From Alphaproteobacteria bacterium (GTDB lineage Bacteria; Pseudomonadota; Alphaproteobacteria; Acetobacterales; Acetobacteraceae), in NCBI GenBank assembly GCA_020850755.1, contig JADZEB010000051.1:29173-93172 (forward strand): a stretch of 64,000 bases of DNA, read 5' to 3'. Below, one piece after another: positions 34,979 through 44,438 of this stretch. The first letter of the stretch is position 1. Each line of letters starts with the position of its first letter. The translations under genes and the position numbers were made by a program. The notes beneath the pieces were generated by a model. The model was not told the DNA's origin and did no database searches. It was given only the letters and a program-made list of their open reading frames with translations.

Positions 34979-35938
34979 ATGCCCATGCCCGCCCCCCTGT
35001 TCCCGCCGATCGAGCCCCACGCCGCCGGCATGCTGGCGGTGGGTGATGGCCACGAGATCCACTGGGAGGAGTGCGGCAACCCCGCCGGCCCCGCCATCCT
35101 GTTCCTGCATGGCGGGCCGGGCAGCGGCTGCACGCCCGAGCAGCGCCGCTTCTTCGATCCTGCCCATTGGCGCATCCTGCTGTTCGACCAGCGCGGCGCC
35201 GGCCGCTCGCGCCCCTCGGGCGAGATCGCCCACAACAGCACGGCGCACCTGATCGCCGACATCGAGGCGTTGCGCCAGGCGCGCGGCATCGCCCGCTGGG
35301 TGGTGTTCGGCGGCTCCTGGGGCTCGACGCTGGCCCTCGCCTATGCCGAGGCGCAGCCCGCACGCGTGCGCGGCCTGATCCTGCGCGGCATCTGGCTCTG
35401 CCGCGAGCGCGACCTGCACTGGTGGCTCTACGGCCTCGCCCGCTTCTTCCCCGAGCAGTGGCGCATCTTCGCCGGCCACATTCCCGCCTCCGAGCGGCAC
35501 GACCTGCTGACCGCCTATCTCGCCCGCCTGACCGATCCGGACCCGGCGATGCACATGCCGGCGGCGGTGGTGTGGAAAACCTACGAGCAGCGCTGCTCGA
35601 CCCTGCTGCCGCGCGCCGCCACCGAGACCGACCGCGCGGCGGGGCCGGAGACGCTGGCGATGGCGCGGATCGAGGCGCACTACATGACGCATCGCTGCTT
35701 CCTCGGCCGCGACCAGCTGATCGAGGAGATCGACCGGCTGCGCCATATCCCGGCGGTGCTGGTGCATGGGCGCTACGACATGATCTGCCCGATGGACGGG
35801 GCCGAGGCGCTGGCGCGCGCCTGGCCCGAGGCGCCGCTGACCATCGTGCCCGATGCCGGCCACTCCGCGACCGAACCCGGCATCGGCGCCGCGCTGATGG
35901 CCGCGACCGAGGCATTCAAGCGCCTGCCCGCGGACTGA
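34979..35938 (+). CDS. pip: Proline iminopeptidase
   Basis: Serine peptidase of family S33 (alpha/beta hydrolase) that removes N-terminal proline. The 319-residue product shows the oxyanion strand ILFLHGGPGSGC, the nucleophile elbow VFGGSWGSTLALAYA with the active serine, and late Asp and His positions (HGRYDMICP; VPDAGHSATEP). WLYGLARFFPEQW and the CSTLLP cap region match bacterial Pip. The start may be 34979 or 34985 (two methionines, MPMP). It follows the NRDE gene closely. Confidence 0.93.
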   Translation: MPMPAPLFPPIEPHAAGMLAVGDGHEIHWEECGNPAGPAILFLHGGPGSGCTPEQRRFFDPAHWRILLFDQRGAGRSRPSGEIAHNSTAHLIADIEALRQARGIARWVVFGGSWGSTLALAYAEAQPARVRGLILRGIWLCRERDLHWWLYGLARFFPEQWRIFAGHIPASERHDLLTAYLARLTDPDPAMHMPAAVVWKTYEQRCSTLLPRAATETDRAAGPETLAMARIEAHYMTHRCFLGRDQLIEEIDRLRHIPAVLVHGRYDMICPMDGAEALARAWPEAPLTIVPDAGHSATEPGIGAALMAATEAFKRLPAD

Positions 35939-36101
35939 ACGCGCGCGCAATCGCGCGAGGTCACGGCGTGGTCACAGCAGATCGCGCGAAAATCGCCGCT
36001 CGGTTACGAAAAGAAACGGAACTGCCAACGGGCTGTCACGTTCTCGCCCTAGTGTCCGGTCATGCTTCTGGCCAGACGCAACCGGATCTTGGGGGCGAGC
36101 G

Positions 36102-36515
36102 ATGACCGAGAACACACAGGGCAGGCCATTCGCGACGCCGGGCGCAGCGACGGAGCCCGGCGGCACCCCGCCGAGCACCGAGGAACTGCTCGCCAGGGCC
36201 TGGGCGGCGCGTGCGGCGGCGATGCCGCTTTCGCCCCGCCCGCCGCGCGGGGCACGCATCGGTCAGGCCGGCGGCGCCCCGCTCTGGGCGGCGCTCGCGG
36301 CGGTGTGGCTCACAGGCTCGCCCGACCCAGGCATGGCCCGCCGCGCCGGCCCCGTGCCATCGGCGCCTTCCGGTTTCGCGACGGCGCCAAGCCCTTCCCC
36401 CACCCTGCCCGCCTCGCCGGTCGTCGCGCCGGCCGCCGCGCAGCTCGCGCGCCTTCCCGCTGGCATGAAGGATGCCCCGGAGCAGGAGCAAGGCGGCAAG
36501 CCGGTGATGCCGTAA
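36102..36515 (+). CDS. Hypothetical protein, Pro/Ala-rich
   Basis: A 137-residue open frame with a GGGGGCGAG ribosome-site-like sequence just before the ATG. The composition is disordered (TPSPSPTLPASP type) except for a moderately hydrophobic stretch APLWAALAAVWLTG around residues 58-72 that could span or touch a membrane. No family is recognised. It precedes the CigR-like gene by 88 bases in the same direction. It may be real but could be a spurious frame in GC-rich DNA. Confidence 0.45.
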   Translation: MTENTQGRPFATPGAATEPGGTPPSTEELLARAWAARAAAMPLSPRPPRGARIGQAGGAPLWAALAAVWLTGSPDPGMARRAGPVPSAPSGFATAPSPSPTLPASPVVAPAAAQLARLPAGMKDAPEQEQGGKPVMP

Positions 36516-36603
36516 CACGCCCCAGCCGAGGCATGCTCGGACGCATGCTTCCGCGGGGCGAATGGCGCTACCGACCACCCCGTCGCTGACACTGCGGGGT
36601 CCC

Positions 36604-37194
36604 ATGACCGACGAGAATCCACGGGCCAGGCGCCCGTTTCTGTCCCGCCGCGGCGCGCTGGCCTTCGGACTGGCCGGGCTTGCGGCGATCGCTGCCGGGC
36701 CGGCCTTGGCGCAACCCCCGCCCTGGGCGGGCGGTGGCGGGCGGGGCCAAGGCGGGGGCAACGGCAATCGCGGCGGCGGGCGCTGGGACGATGGCGGCCG
36801 CGGCCAGGGTCTCGGCCAGGGTCGCGGCCAAGGCGGCGGCCCGGGCGGCGGGCGCGGCCAGGGGGGCGGACCGGGCGGGCACGGCAATGCCGGACCATCG
36901 GGCGGGGTGGCGGTGCGGTTCACCACCACCGACATCACCCGCATCCGCAGCTACTACGCCACACGGCCCTACATCCAGCCGCAAGGCCTGCCGCCCGGTA
37001 TCCAGCGCCGCCTCGCGCGCGGCAAGCCGCTGCCGCCCGGCATCGCCAAGCGATTCGCGCCGCCCGACCTGGTGGGCCAGCTCGGCCTGCGCTCGGGCCT
37101 CCAGGTGCTGGTGATGGGTGCCAGCATCGTGCTGGTCGATGCCGCGACGCAGGTCGTCTACGACATCACCTCGCACGCGATCGGCCTGCGCTGA
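36604..37194 (+). CDS. Exported CigR/RcnB-like protein with Gly/Arg-rich segment
   Basis: A 196-residue exported protein. The N-terminus RRPFLSRRGALAFGLAGLAA has twin arginines and ends GPALA, a Tat-type or Sec signal. Residues 38-95 are a Gly/Arg/Gln low-complexity stretch (RGQGGGNGNRGGGRW). The C-terminal part, with GLPPGIQRRLARGKPLPPGI and VLVMGASIVLVDAATQVVYD, resembles the conserved domain of CigR/RcnB-type periplasmic proteins. Function is unknown; RcnB relatives affect metal homeostasis. The ATG at 36604 is chosen because the signal peptide begins there. Confidence 0.75.
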   Translation: MTDENPRARRPFLSRRGALAFGLAGLAAIAAGPALAQPPPWAGGGGRGQGGGNGNRGGGRWDDGGRGQGLGQGRGQGGGPGGGRGQGGGPGGHGNAGPSGGVAVRFTTTDITRIRSYYATRPYIQPQGLPPGIQRRLARGKPLPPGIAKRFAPPDLVGQLGLRSGLQVLVMGASIVLVDAATQVVYDITSHAIGLR

Positions 37195-37293
37195 GGCGCG
37201 ATCCCTGCCGCACCCGCCAGGCCGACGCCGCGGCCCCGCCCGGGCTGCATATCTGCCGGGCCAATCATGCGGGCCGGAGGCGGCCTGCCGCTC

Positions 37294-37342
37294 TGGCATG
37301 GCCCCGCCCGCCCTGCTATACGAAGGCCCCGCAGGCGGGGCC
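37294..37342 (+). promoter_or_regulatory. Possible promoter and leader hairpin of purC
   Basis: TGGCAT (37294-37299) and TATACG (37317-37322) are spaced 17 bases apart, compatible with weak -35 and -10 boxes. They are followed directly by a perfect palindrome GGCCCCGC-AG-GCGGGGCC (37325-37342), which would fall in the 5' leader of purC. This is suggestive only. Confidence 0.25.
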
Positions 37343-37425
37343 GGGAGTCGGCCCCGTATGCGCTTTCGGGGCCTTCCCTTCGTGCGCCGCAGCAGCCGAG
37401 GCCGGCCCCGCACGGAGGGTGCGCA

Positions 37426-38190
37426 ATGGCTCGCCGCAGGCAGCTCTATGAAGGCAAGGCCAAGATCCTGTTCGAGGGTCCCGAGCCGGGCACGCTGGTC
37501 CAGTATTTCAAGGACGACGCCACCGCCTTCAACGCCCAGAAGAAGGGCGTCATCACCGGCAAGGGCGTGCTCAACAACCGCATCAGCGAGTACCTGATGC
37601 TGCGGCTGGGCGAGATCGGCATCCCGACCCATTTCATCCGCCGGCTGAACATGCGCGAGCAGCTGATCCGCGAGGTGGAGATCATCCCGCTCGAGATCGT
37701 GGTGCGCAACATCGCCGCCGGCTCGCTCTCGACCCGGCTCGGCATCGCCGAGGGCACCGCCCTGCCGCGCTCGATCATCGAGTACTACTACAAGAACGAC
37801 CAGCTCGGCGATCCGATGGTGGCCGAGGAGCACATCACCGCCTTCGGCTGGGCGGCGCCGCAGGACCTCGACGACATCATGGGCCTGTCGCTGCGCATCA
37901 ACGATTTCCTGTGCGGCCTGTTCCTGGGCATCGGCATCAAGCTGGTGGACTTCAAGATCGAGTTCGGCCGGCTGTGGGAGAACGAGGAGATGCGCATCGT
38001 TCTCGCCGACGAGATCAGCCCCGATTCCTGCCGCTTCTGGGACATCAAGACCGGCGAGAAGCTGGACAAGGACCGCTTCCGCCGCGACCTCGGCAAGGTC
38101 GAGGAAGCCTACCAGGAGGTGGCGCGCCGGCTGGGCATCCTGCCCGAGGGCGGGCCGCGCGACCTCAAGGGCCCGGAGACCATGCAGTGA
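37426..38190 (+). CDS. purC: SAICAR synthetase
   Basis: Phosphoribosylaminoimidazole-succinocarboxamide synthase, which joins aspartate to CAIR with ATP. The start [16 protein letters not shown] after GGAGGGTGCGCA is the family start. [34 protein letters not shown] and [10 protein letters not shown], followed by [14 protein letters not shown], are conserved. Length is 254 residues. It heads purC-purS-purQ-purL, all in one direction with gaps under 80 bases, so probably one operon. Confidence 0.97.
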   Translation: MARRRQLYEGKAKILFEGPEPGTLVQYFKDDATAFNAQKKGVITGKGVLNNRISEYLMLRLGEIGIPTHFIRRLNMREQLIREVEIIPLEIVVRNIAAGSLSTRLGIAEGTALPRSIIEYYYKNDQLGDPMVAEEHITAFGWAAPQDLDDIMGLSLRINDFLCGLFLGIGIKLVDFKIEFGRLWENEEMRIVLADEISPDSCRFWDIKTGEKLDKDRFRRDLGKVEEAYQEVARRLGILPEGGPRDLKGPETMQ

Positions 38191-38265
38191 CCGGCTGACG
38201 CGGCGCCGAGCACAGGGCGCCGCCGCCCGGTTCAAATCCACCCACCCGCGAAGGACAGACCCACC

Positions 38266-38508
38266 GTGAAGGCCAAGATCCTTGTCGCCCTGAAGTCCGG
38301 CGTGCTCGACCCCCAGGGCAAGGCGATCCAGCACGCGCTCCTGGGCCTGGGCTTTCCCGGCGTAGGCGAGGTGCGGGTGGGCAAGGCGATCGACATCGCG
38401 CTGTCGGAGACCGATCCGGCCAAGGCCCGCGCCCAGGCCGAGGAGATGTGCCGCAAGCTGCTCGCCAACACCGTGATCGAGAGCTACCGCATCGAGATCG
38501 AGCCCTGA
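38266..38508 (+). CDS. purS: FGAM synthase subunit PurS
   Basis: The 80-residue structural subunit of the three-part phosphoribosylformylglycinamidine synthase (PurLQS). It shows [18 protein letters not shown], which is the typical PurS motif, and the C-terminal [15 protein letters not shown]. It bridges PurQ and the small-type PurL, consistent with their presence downstream. Confidence 0.96.
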   Translation: MKAKILVALKSGVLDPQGKAIQHALLGLGFPGVGEVRVGKAIDIALSETDPAKARAQAEEMCRKLLANTVIESYRIEIEP

Positions 38509-38578
38509 GGCGGGAAGCGCTGCCCATGCGCGCCCGGCACCGATCGGCTTCGGCACACCCCAAGCACAGGAGCGGCGG

Positions 38579-39267
38579 ATGAAGGCCGTCGTCGTGGTTT
38601 TTCCCGGCACCAACCGCGAGATGGACGCGGCGGCCGCCTTGCAGCGCGCCACCGGGCGCAAGCCCGGCATCGTCTGGCACCGCGACACGGAACTGCCCGC
38701 CGGCACCGACCTCGTGCTGCTGCCGGGCGGCTTCTCCTATGGCGATTACCTCCGCTGCGGGGCGATGGCCGCGCTCTCGCCGGTGATGCGCGCGGTGAAG
38801 GCCCATGCCGAGCGCGGCGGCGCCGTGCTTGGCATCTGCAACGGCTTCCAGGTGCTGTGTGAGACCGGGCTCCTGCCCGGCGCGCTGTTGCGCAATGCCA
38901 GCCTGAAATTCGTCTGCAAGGACGTGTTCCTGCGCGTCGAGGAAACCCAGTCCCTGTTCACCCGCGGCTACCGGCAGGGCCAGATCATCCGCGTGCCGAC
39001 CGCGCATGGCGACGGCAACTATTTCGCCGACGAGGCAACCCTCGACCGGCTGGAGGGCGAGGGCCGCGTCGCCTTCCGCTACGTCACTGCGGACGGGCGC
39101 ACCGTGCCCGAGGCGAACGTGAACGGGGCGGCGCGCAACATCTCGGGCATCCTGTCGGGCAACCGGCGCGTGCTCGGCATGATGCCGCACCCCGAGGACC
39201 ATACCGATCCCCTGCAGGGCTGCACCGACGGGCTGCCCATGTTCACCGCCATGGCGGAGGCGCTGGC

Positions 39268-39271
<4 letters not shown>
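38579..39271 (+). CDS. purQ: FGAM synthase glutaminase subunit PurQ
   Basis: Class I glutamine amidotransferase supplying ammonia to PurL. The 230-residue product has [26 protein letters not shown], the nucleophile region [13 protein letters not shown] with the catalytic cysteine, and [12 protein letters not shown] with the histidine and acid of the triad. Its TGA overlaps the purL ATG by four bases (ATGA), giving coupled synthesis of the two partners. Confidence 0.97.
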
Positions 39272-41506
<2,235 letters not shown>

Positions 41507-41511
<5 letters not shown>

Positions 41512-41526
41512 CTCTCTGGAGTTATT
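41507..41526 (+). promoter_or_regulatory. AT-rich hairpin over the purL stop and bolA ribosome site
   Basis: AATAACTC (41507-41514) and GAGTTATT (41519-41526) form a perfect 8-bp stem with a TCTG loop. The purL TAA is in the first arm and the GGAG (41518-41521) that would serve the bolA ATG at 41533 is at the loop and second arm. A ribosome finishing purL would open it, so translational coupling is plausible. Confidence 0.55.
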
Positions 41527-41532
41527 GTATTC

Positions 41533-41766
41533 ATGCCCATGCAGGCCAACGAGATCGAGGCCCTGATCAAGGCCGCGCTGCCCGACGCCCAGGTGACGAT
41601 CGAGGATCTGCGTGGCGACGGCGACCACTATGCCTGCACCGTCATTTCCGCCGCCTTCAAGGGCAAGACCCGCGTCGCCCAGCACCAGATGGTCTATGCG
41701 GCGCTGAAAGGCCGCATGGGGGGCGAGCTGCACGCGCTTGCGCTCCAGACCCAGGCGCCCGGCTGA
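41533..41766 (+). CDS. BolA family protein
   Basis: A 77-residue BolA/IbaG-type protein. The fold is seen in NEIEALIKAALPDAQVTIED, then DHYACTVISAAFKGKTRVAQ and HQMVYAALKGRMGGELHALAL; the invariant histidine in RVAQHQMVY is present. BolA proteins pair with monothiol glutaredoxins to hold or sense 2Fe-2S clusters, and the next gene is exactly such a glutaredoxin. Its expression may be coupled to purL through the hairpin described above. Confidence 0.94.
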   Translation: MPMQANEIEALIKAALPDAQVTIEDLRGDGDHYACTVISAAFKGKTRVAQHQMVYAALKGRMGGELHALALQTQAPG

Positions 41767-41804
41767 ACCCCGAACCCGATCATCCATCCCCGACCGGAGG
41801 CCCC

Positions 41805-42143
41805 ATGAGCAACGTCGTATTTGAGCGCATCCAGCAGGAGGTCACCGAGAACCCGGTGGTGCTCTACATGAAGGGCACACCGATGTTCCCGCAATGCGGC
41901 TTCTCCGCCCGCGTGGTGCAGATCCTGATGCACATGGGCGTGAAGTTCAAAGGCGTGAACGTGCTGGAGGACCCCTCGCTGCGCGAGGGCATCAAGCAGT
42001 ACAGCAACTGGCCCACCATCCCGCAGCTTTACGTCGGCGGCGAGTTCGTGGGCGGCTGCGACATCGTCAGCGAGATGTTCCAGGCCGGCGAGTTGCAGCA
42101 GCACCTGGCCGACAAGGGCATCGCGACCCAGCCGGCCGCCTGA
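41805..42143 (+). CDS. grxD: Monothiol glutaredoxin, Grx4 type
   Basis: A 112-residue monothiol glutaredoxin with the CGFS active site in MFPQCGFSARVVQIL. The glutathione-binding WPTIPQLYVGGEFVGGCDIV segment is intact. Such proteins bind a bridging 2Fe-2S cluster with BolA and deliver clusters. A GGAGG precedes the ATG by a few bases. It follows bolA by 38 bases; the adjacency strongly supports a BolA-Grx complex. Confidence 0.96.
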   Translation: MSNVVFERIQQEVTENPVVLYMKGTPMFPQCGFSARVVQILMHMGVKFKGVNVLEDPSLREGIKQYSNWPTIPQLYVGGEFVGGCDIVSEMFQAGELQQHLADKGIATQPAA

Positions 42144-42224
42144 TCGAAGCTGCCCGGCTCGGTCCCGCCCCCACCGCACAAGCGGGGGGGGGGCGCGCGC
42201 CGGCCGCTAGCGCCTGAAACGCAT

Positions 42225-42256
42225 CGCGCCGCCCTGGGAGGCCCCGGGGCGGCGCG
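42225..42256. terminator. Terminator between grxD and rpsD
   Basis: CGCGCCGCCC (42225-42234) and GGGCGGCGCG (42247-42256) form a perfect 10-bp stem with a 12-base loop, followed on the plus strand by TTCGCGT. The genes are convergent, so it may act in both directions. A run of ten G bases lies just upstream (42184-42193). Confidence 0.6.
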
Positions 42257-42303
42257 TTCGCGTCCGGGCGGCCCGCCGCGAGGGCGGCCGCCGGCAAGGC
42301 CGG

Positions 42304-42918
42304 TCAGCGCGAGTAGTACTCGACCACCAGGTTCGGCTCCATCTGCACCGGATAGGGCACATCCGACAGCTTGGGCGAGCGGACGAACTTGCCGCGCATG
42401 GCGCGGTGATCGACTTCGAGATAGTCGGGCACGTCGCGCTCGGTGCTCTGGGCAGCATCCAGCACCATCGCCAGCTGCTTCGACTTCTCCTTGATCTCGA
42501 CCACGTCGTTGTCGCGCACCTGGTAGGACGGCACGTTCACCTTCCTGCCGTTCACCAGCACATGGGCGTGCGACACGACCTGGCGCGCGGCGAAGGGCGT
42601 GATCGCGAACTTCATGCGATACACCACCGCGTCCAGCCGGCGTTCGAGCAGGTCGATCAGGTTCTCCGAGGTGTCGCCCTTGCGGCGCGCGGCCTCGTCA
42701 TAGTAGCGGCGGAACTGGCGCTCGCTGATGTTGGCGTAGTAGCCCTTCAGCTTCTGCTTAGCCATCAGCTGCACGCCGAAATCGGACGGCTTCTTGCGCC
42801 GCTGGCCGTGCTGGCCGGGGCCGTAGTCGCGCTTGTTGAGGGGGGATTTCGGCCGGCCCCAGAGGTTCACGCCGAGGCGGCGGTTGATCTTGTATTTCGA
42901 AGCGGCGCGCTTGGTCAT
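42304..42918 (-). CDS. rpsD: 30S ribosomal protein S4
   Basis: Primary 16S rRNA-binding protein of the small subunit, 204 residues. The start [20 protein letters not shown] matches the alphaproteobacterial form. [20 protein letters not shown], then [16 protein letters not shown] and the S4 RNA-binding domain [20 protein letters not shown] are all present. It stands alone here rather than in the alpha operon, as is usual in this class. The leader contains a UUCG hairpin (43030-43046). Confidence 0.97.
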   Translation of the reverse strand: MTKRAASKYKINRRLGVNLWGRPKSPLNKRDYGPGQHGQRRKKPSDFGVQLMAKQKLKGYYANISERQFRRYYDEAARRKGDTSENLIDLLERRLDAVVYRMKFAITPFAARQVVSHAHVLVNGRKVNVPSYQVRDNDVVEIKEKSKQLAMVLDAAQSTERDVPDYLEVDHRAMRGKFVRSPKLSDVPYPVQMEPNLVVEYYSR

Positions 42919-43224
42919 GCCCGCTTGGTCCTTTCTGGTTGTGCGGCGCCCGCCCGGCCGTGGCGGCCGGTGCGCGCGTCCTGCTCTGTTTGTCCCGGTA
43001 GGCCCGGGCCTTGCGGCCAGGGCGGGCGCCGGCCCCGAAGGCCGGTCCACGTTCCCGGAAAGTGGCGGGGTTCTAGGCGATGGCGGCGCCCCTGTCAAAC
43101 GCCAAGCGCGACGCCGGCGCCGGACGGGCGCGCAGCCGCCCCTTGCCCGCGCGCCCGGCGCCCCCTAATCAGGCAGGCGCGGCGCGCGCGTGGAGCATGC
43201 GCCGGCAGGACAGGAAGGCAGGGC
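42919..43224. other. 306-bp divergent intergenic region upstream of rpsD
   Basis: No gene is seen. It should hold the rpsD promoter on the minus strand and that of the small membrane protein on the plus strand. Several GC-rich inverted repeats are present, the clearest being CCGGCC-TTCGG-GGCCGG on the minus strand at 43046-43030, a UUCG-type hairpin that would lie in the rpsD leader. I could not identify convincing -35/-10 boxes. Confidence 0.45.
43030..43046 (-). promoter_or_regulatory. UUCG hairpin in the rpsD leader
   Basis: On the minus strand CCGGCC and GGCCGG pair around UUCGG, a very stable tetraloop-type hairpin 112 bases upstream of the rpsD start. S4 is known to autoregulate in other bacteria, but whether this hairpin is the site is inference. 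Confidence 0.35.
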
Positions 43225-43446
43225 ATGGTCACGCGCGAGGACATCATCTGGCTCGGCCTGGTCGCGGGCGTGACCGGCGGGCTGACGGGCGGCATGGCGC
43301 TCGGGATCGGGCTCAACCTGGTCGTGCAGGGCGTGCATGCGGGCTGGCTGCTGCTGCTGCCGGGGGCGCCGCTTTCGGGGCTGATCGGCTGGCTGATGGC
43401 CCGCCGCCTGGCCGAGCGGCTGCCGCCCGAGGGTCCCGGCCGCTAG
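43225..43446 (+). CDS. Small two-helix membrane protein
   Basis: A 73-residue protein with two hydrophobic segments (about 8-35, rich in small Gly/Ala residues: GLVAGVTGGLTGGMALGIGL; and about 38-58, AGWLLLLPGAPLSGLIGWLM) and a charged C-terminus. A GGAAGGCAGGGC precedes the ATG and supports the start. The family is not recognised. Its TAG stop (43444-43446) is made by the CTAG that begins repeat copy 2, and the last codons run straight into the repeat. Confidence 0.7.
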   Translation: MVTREDIIWLGLVAGVTGGLTGGMALGIGLNLVVQGVHAGWLLLLPGAPLSGLIGWLMARRLAERLPPEGPGR

Positions 43447-43572
43447 GGCACGTTCCGTTCGGCTTCGATCAGCCGAACGGAAGTCGTGCCCGAGATACCT
43501 AAGGTTTGCGAGCAGCTTAGTCCGATCTGGTGGAACCGCGCTGCGGTTCCGCCAGATCGGACGCTGCTCTAG
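43443..43572 (-). repeat. CTAG-bounded double-hairpin repeat, copy 2
   Basis: The same 130-bp element as at 13028-13157, in inverted orientation, again bounded by CTAG on both sides. Hairpin B is identical to copy 1; the eight differences fall in hairpin A and the linker. The one mismatch in the hairpin A stem is at a different position from that in copy 1. It separates the convergent small membrane protein and trmJ, whose stop codons are both TAG within the end CTAGs. Confidence 0.95.
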
Positions 43573-44438
43573 CCCGCGGCGTTGCCGGCCCCGCCCTTTC
43601 CGGCCCCGCCCTTGTCGCCCTCGCGGGTGGCGCGGCGGCTGCGGCCCATATTGGCCAGCCCCGTCACCACGCCATGCAGGGTGCGCAGTTCCTGCTCGGT
43701 CGGCGTGGCGCGCTCGAAGAAGTTGCGCAGGTTGGCGACCATCGTCGCGCGCTTGTGGACCGGGCGCAGGAAGCCGCAGGCATCCAGCTCGCGCTCCAGA
43801 TGGGCGTAGAAGTTCGCCATCTCCTCCTTGCGCGCGGGCCGCGTATCGTTCGTCACCAGCGCGAACGGGGGCGTGGCATCGGCCGCCGCCCACCATTCAT
43901 AGCCCACCAGCAGCACCGCCTGGGCGAGGTTGAGCGACATGAAGCCGCGATTGAGCGGGATGCGCACGAAGGTATCGGCGCGCACCACATCCTCGTTCAC
44001 CAGGCCCGCGCGCTCGGGCCCGAACAGCACGCCCGCGCGCACGCCTTGTGCCGCCAGCGCGCGCAACTCGGTGCCGGCGCCGCGCGCGGTGGCGGTGGGC
44101 TTGATCATGTGCCGATGCCGCGGGCAGGTGGCGAAGACGCGTTCCAGATCGGCCACCGCTTCCTCGGTCGTGTCGAACAGCTTCGCGTTCTCGATCACAA
44201 CATCGGCGCCCGAGGCCATGCGGCGTGCCGCCTCGTTCGGCCAGCGGCAGCGTGGTGCCACCAGGCGCAGCTCGGTCAGGCCGCAGTTCAGCATGGCGCG
44301 CGCCGAGGCGCCGATATTCTCGCCAAGCTGCGGTGCCACCAGGATGACCGCCGGCGTGTCCGGCACGCCGCGGAAGCTCTGCGCCGCGCGCTTGTCGGTG
44401 CCGCTGGCGGCGGGCGGCCCGGCGCCGCCTGCGCTCAT
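43569..44438 (-). CDS. trmJ: tRNA/rRNA 2'-O-methyltransferase, TrmJ/SpoU family
   Basis: Knotted (SPOUT) methyltransferase; TrmJ modifies the 2'-OH of nucleotide 32 of some tRNAs. The 289-residue product has motif 1 VAPQLGENIGASARAMLNCG, motif 2 AGVLFGPERAGLVNEDV and motif 3 SLNLAQAVLLVGYEW. The C-terminal helical extension (RPARKEEMANFYAHLERELD) is the TrmJ type. The last residues are Gly/Ala/Lys-rich (GDKGGAGKGGAGNAAG). The stop TAG is supplied by repeat copy 2. It overlaps cimA by four bases. Confidence 0.93.
   Translation of the reverse strand: MSAGGAGPPAASGTDKRAAQSFRGVPDTPAVILVAPQLGENIGASARAMLNCGLTELRLVAPRCRWPNEAARRMASGADVVIENAKLFDTTEEAVADLERVFATCPRHRHMIKPTATARGAGTELRALAAQGVRAGVLFGPERAGLVNEDVVRADTFVRIPLNRGFMSLNLAQAVLLVGYEWWAAADATPPFALVTNDTRPARKEEMANFYAHLERELDACGFLRPVHKRATMVANLRNFFERATPTEQELRTLHGVVTGLANMGRSRRATREGDKGGAGKGGAGNAAG

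Noticed and set aside
37195..37425. A purine riboswitch upstream of purC
   Set aside because: No aptamer-like three-way junction or conserved loop sequences are seen; only GC-rich palindromes are present.
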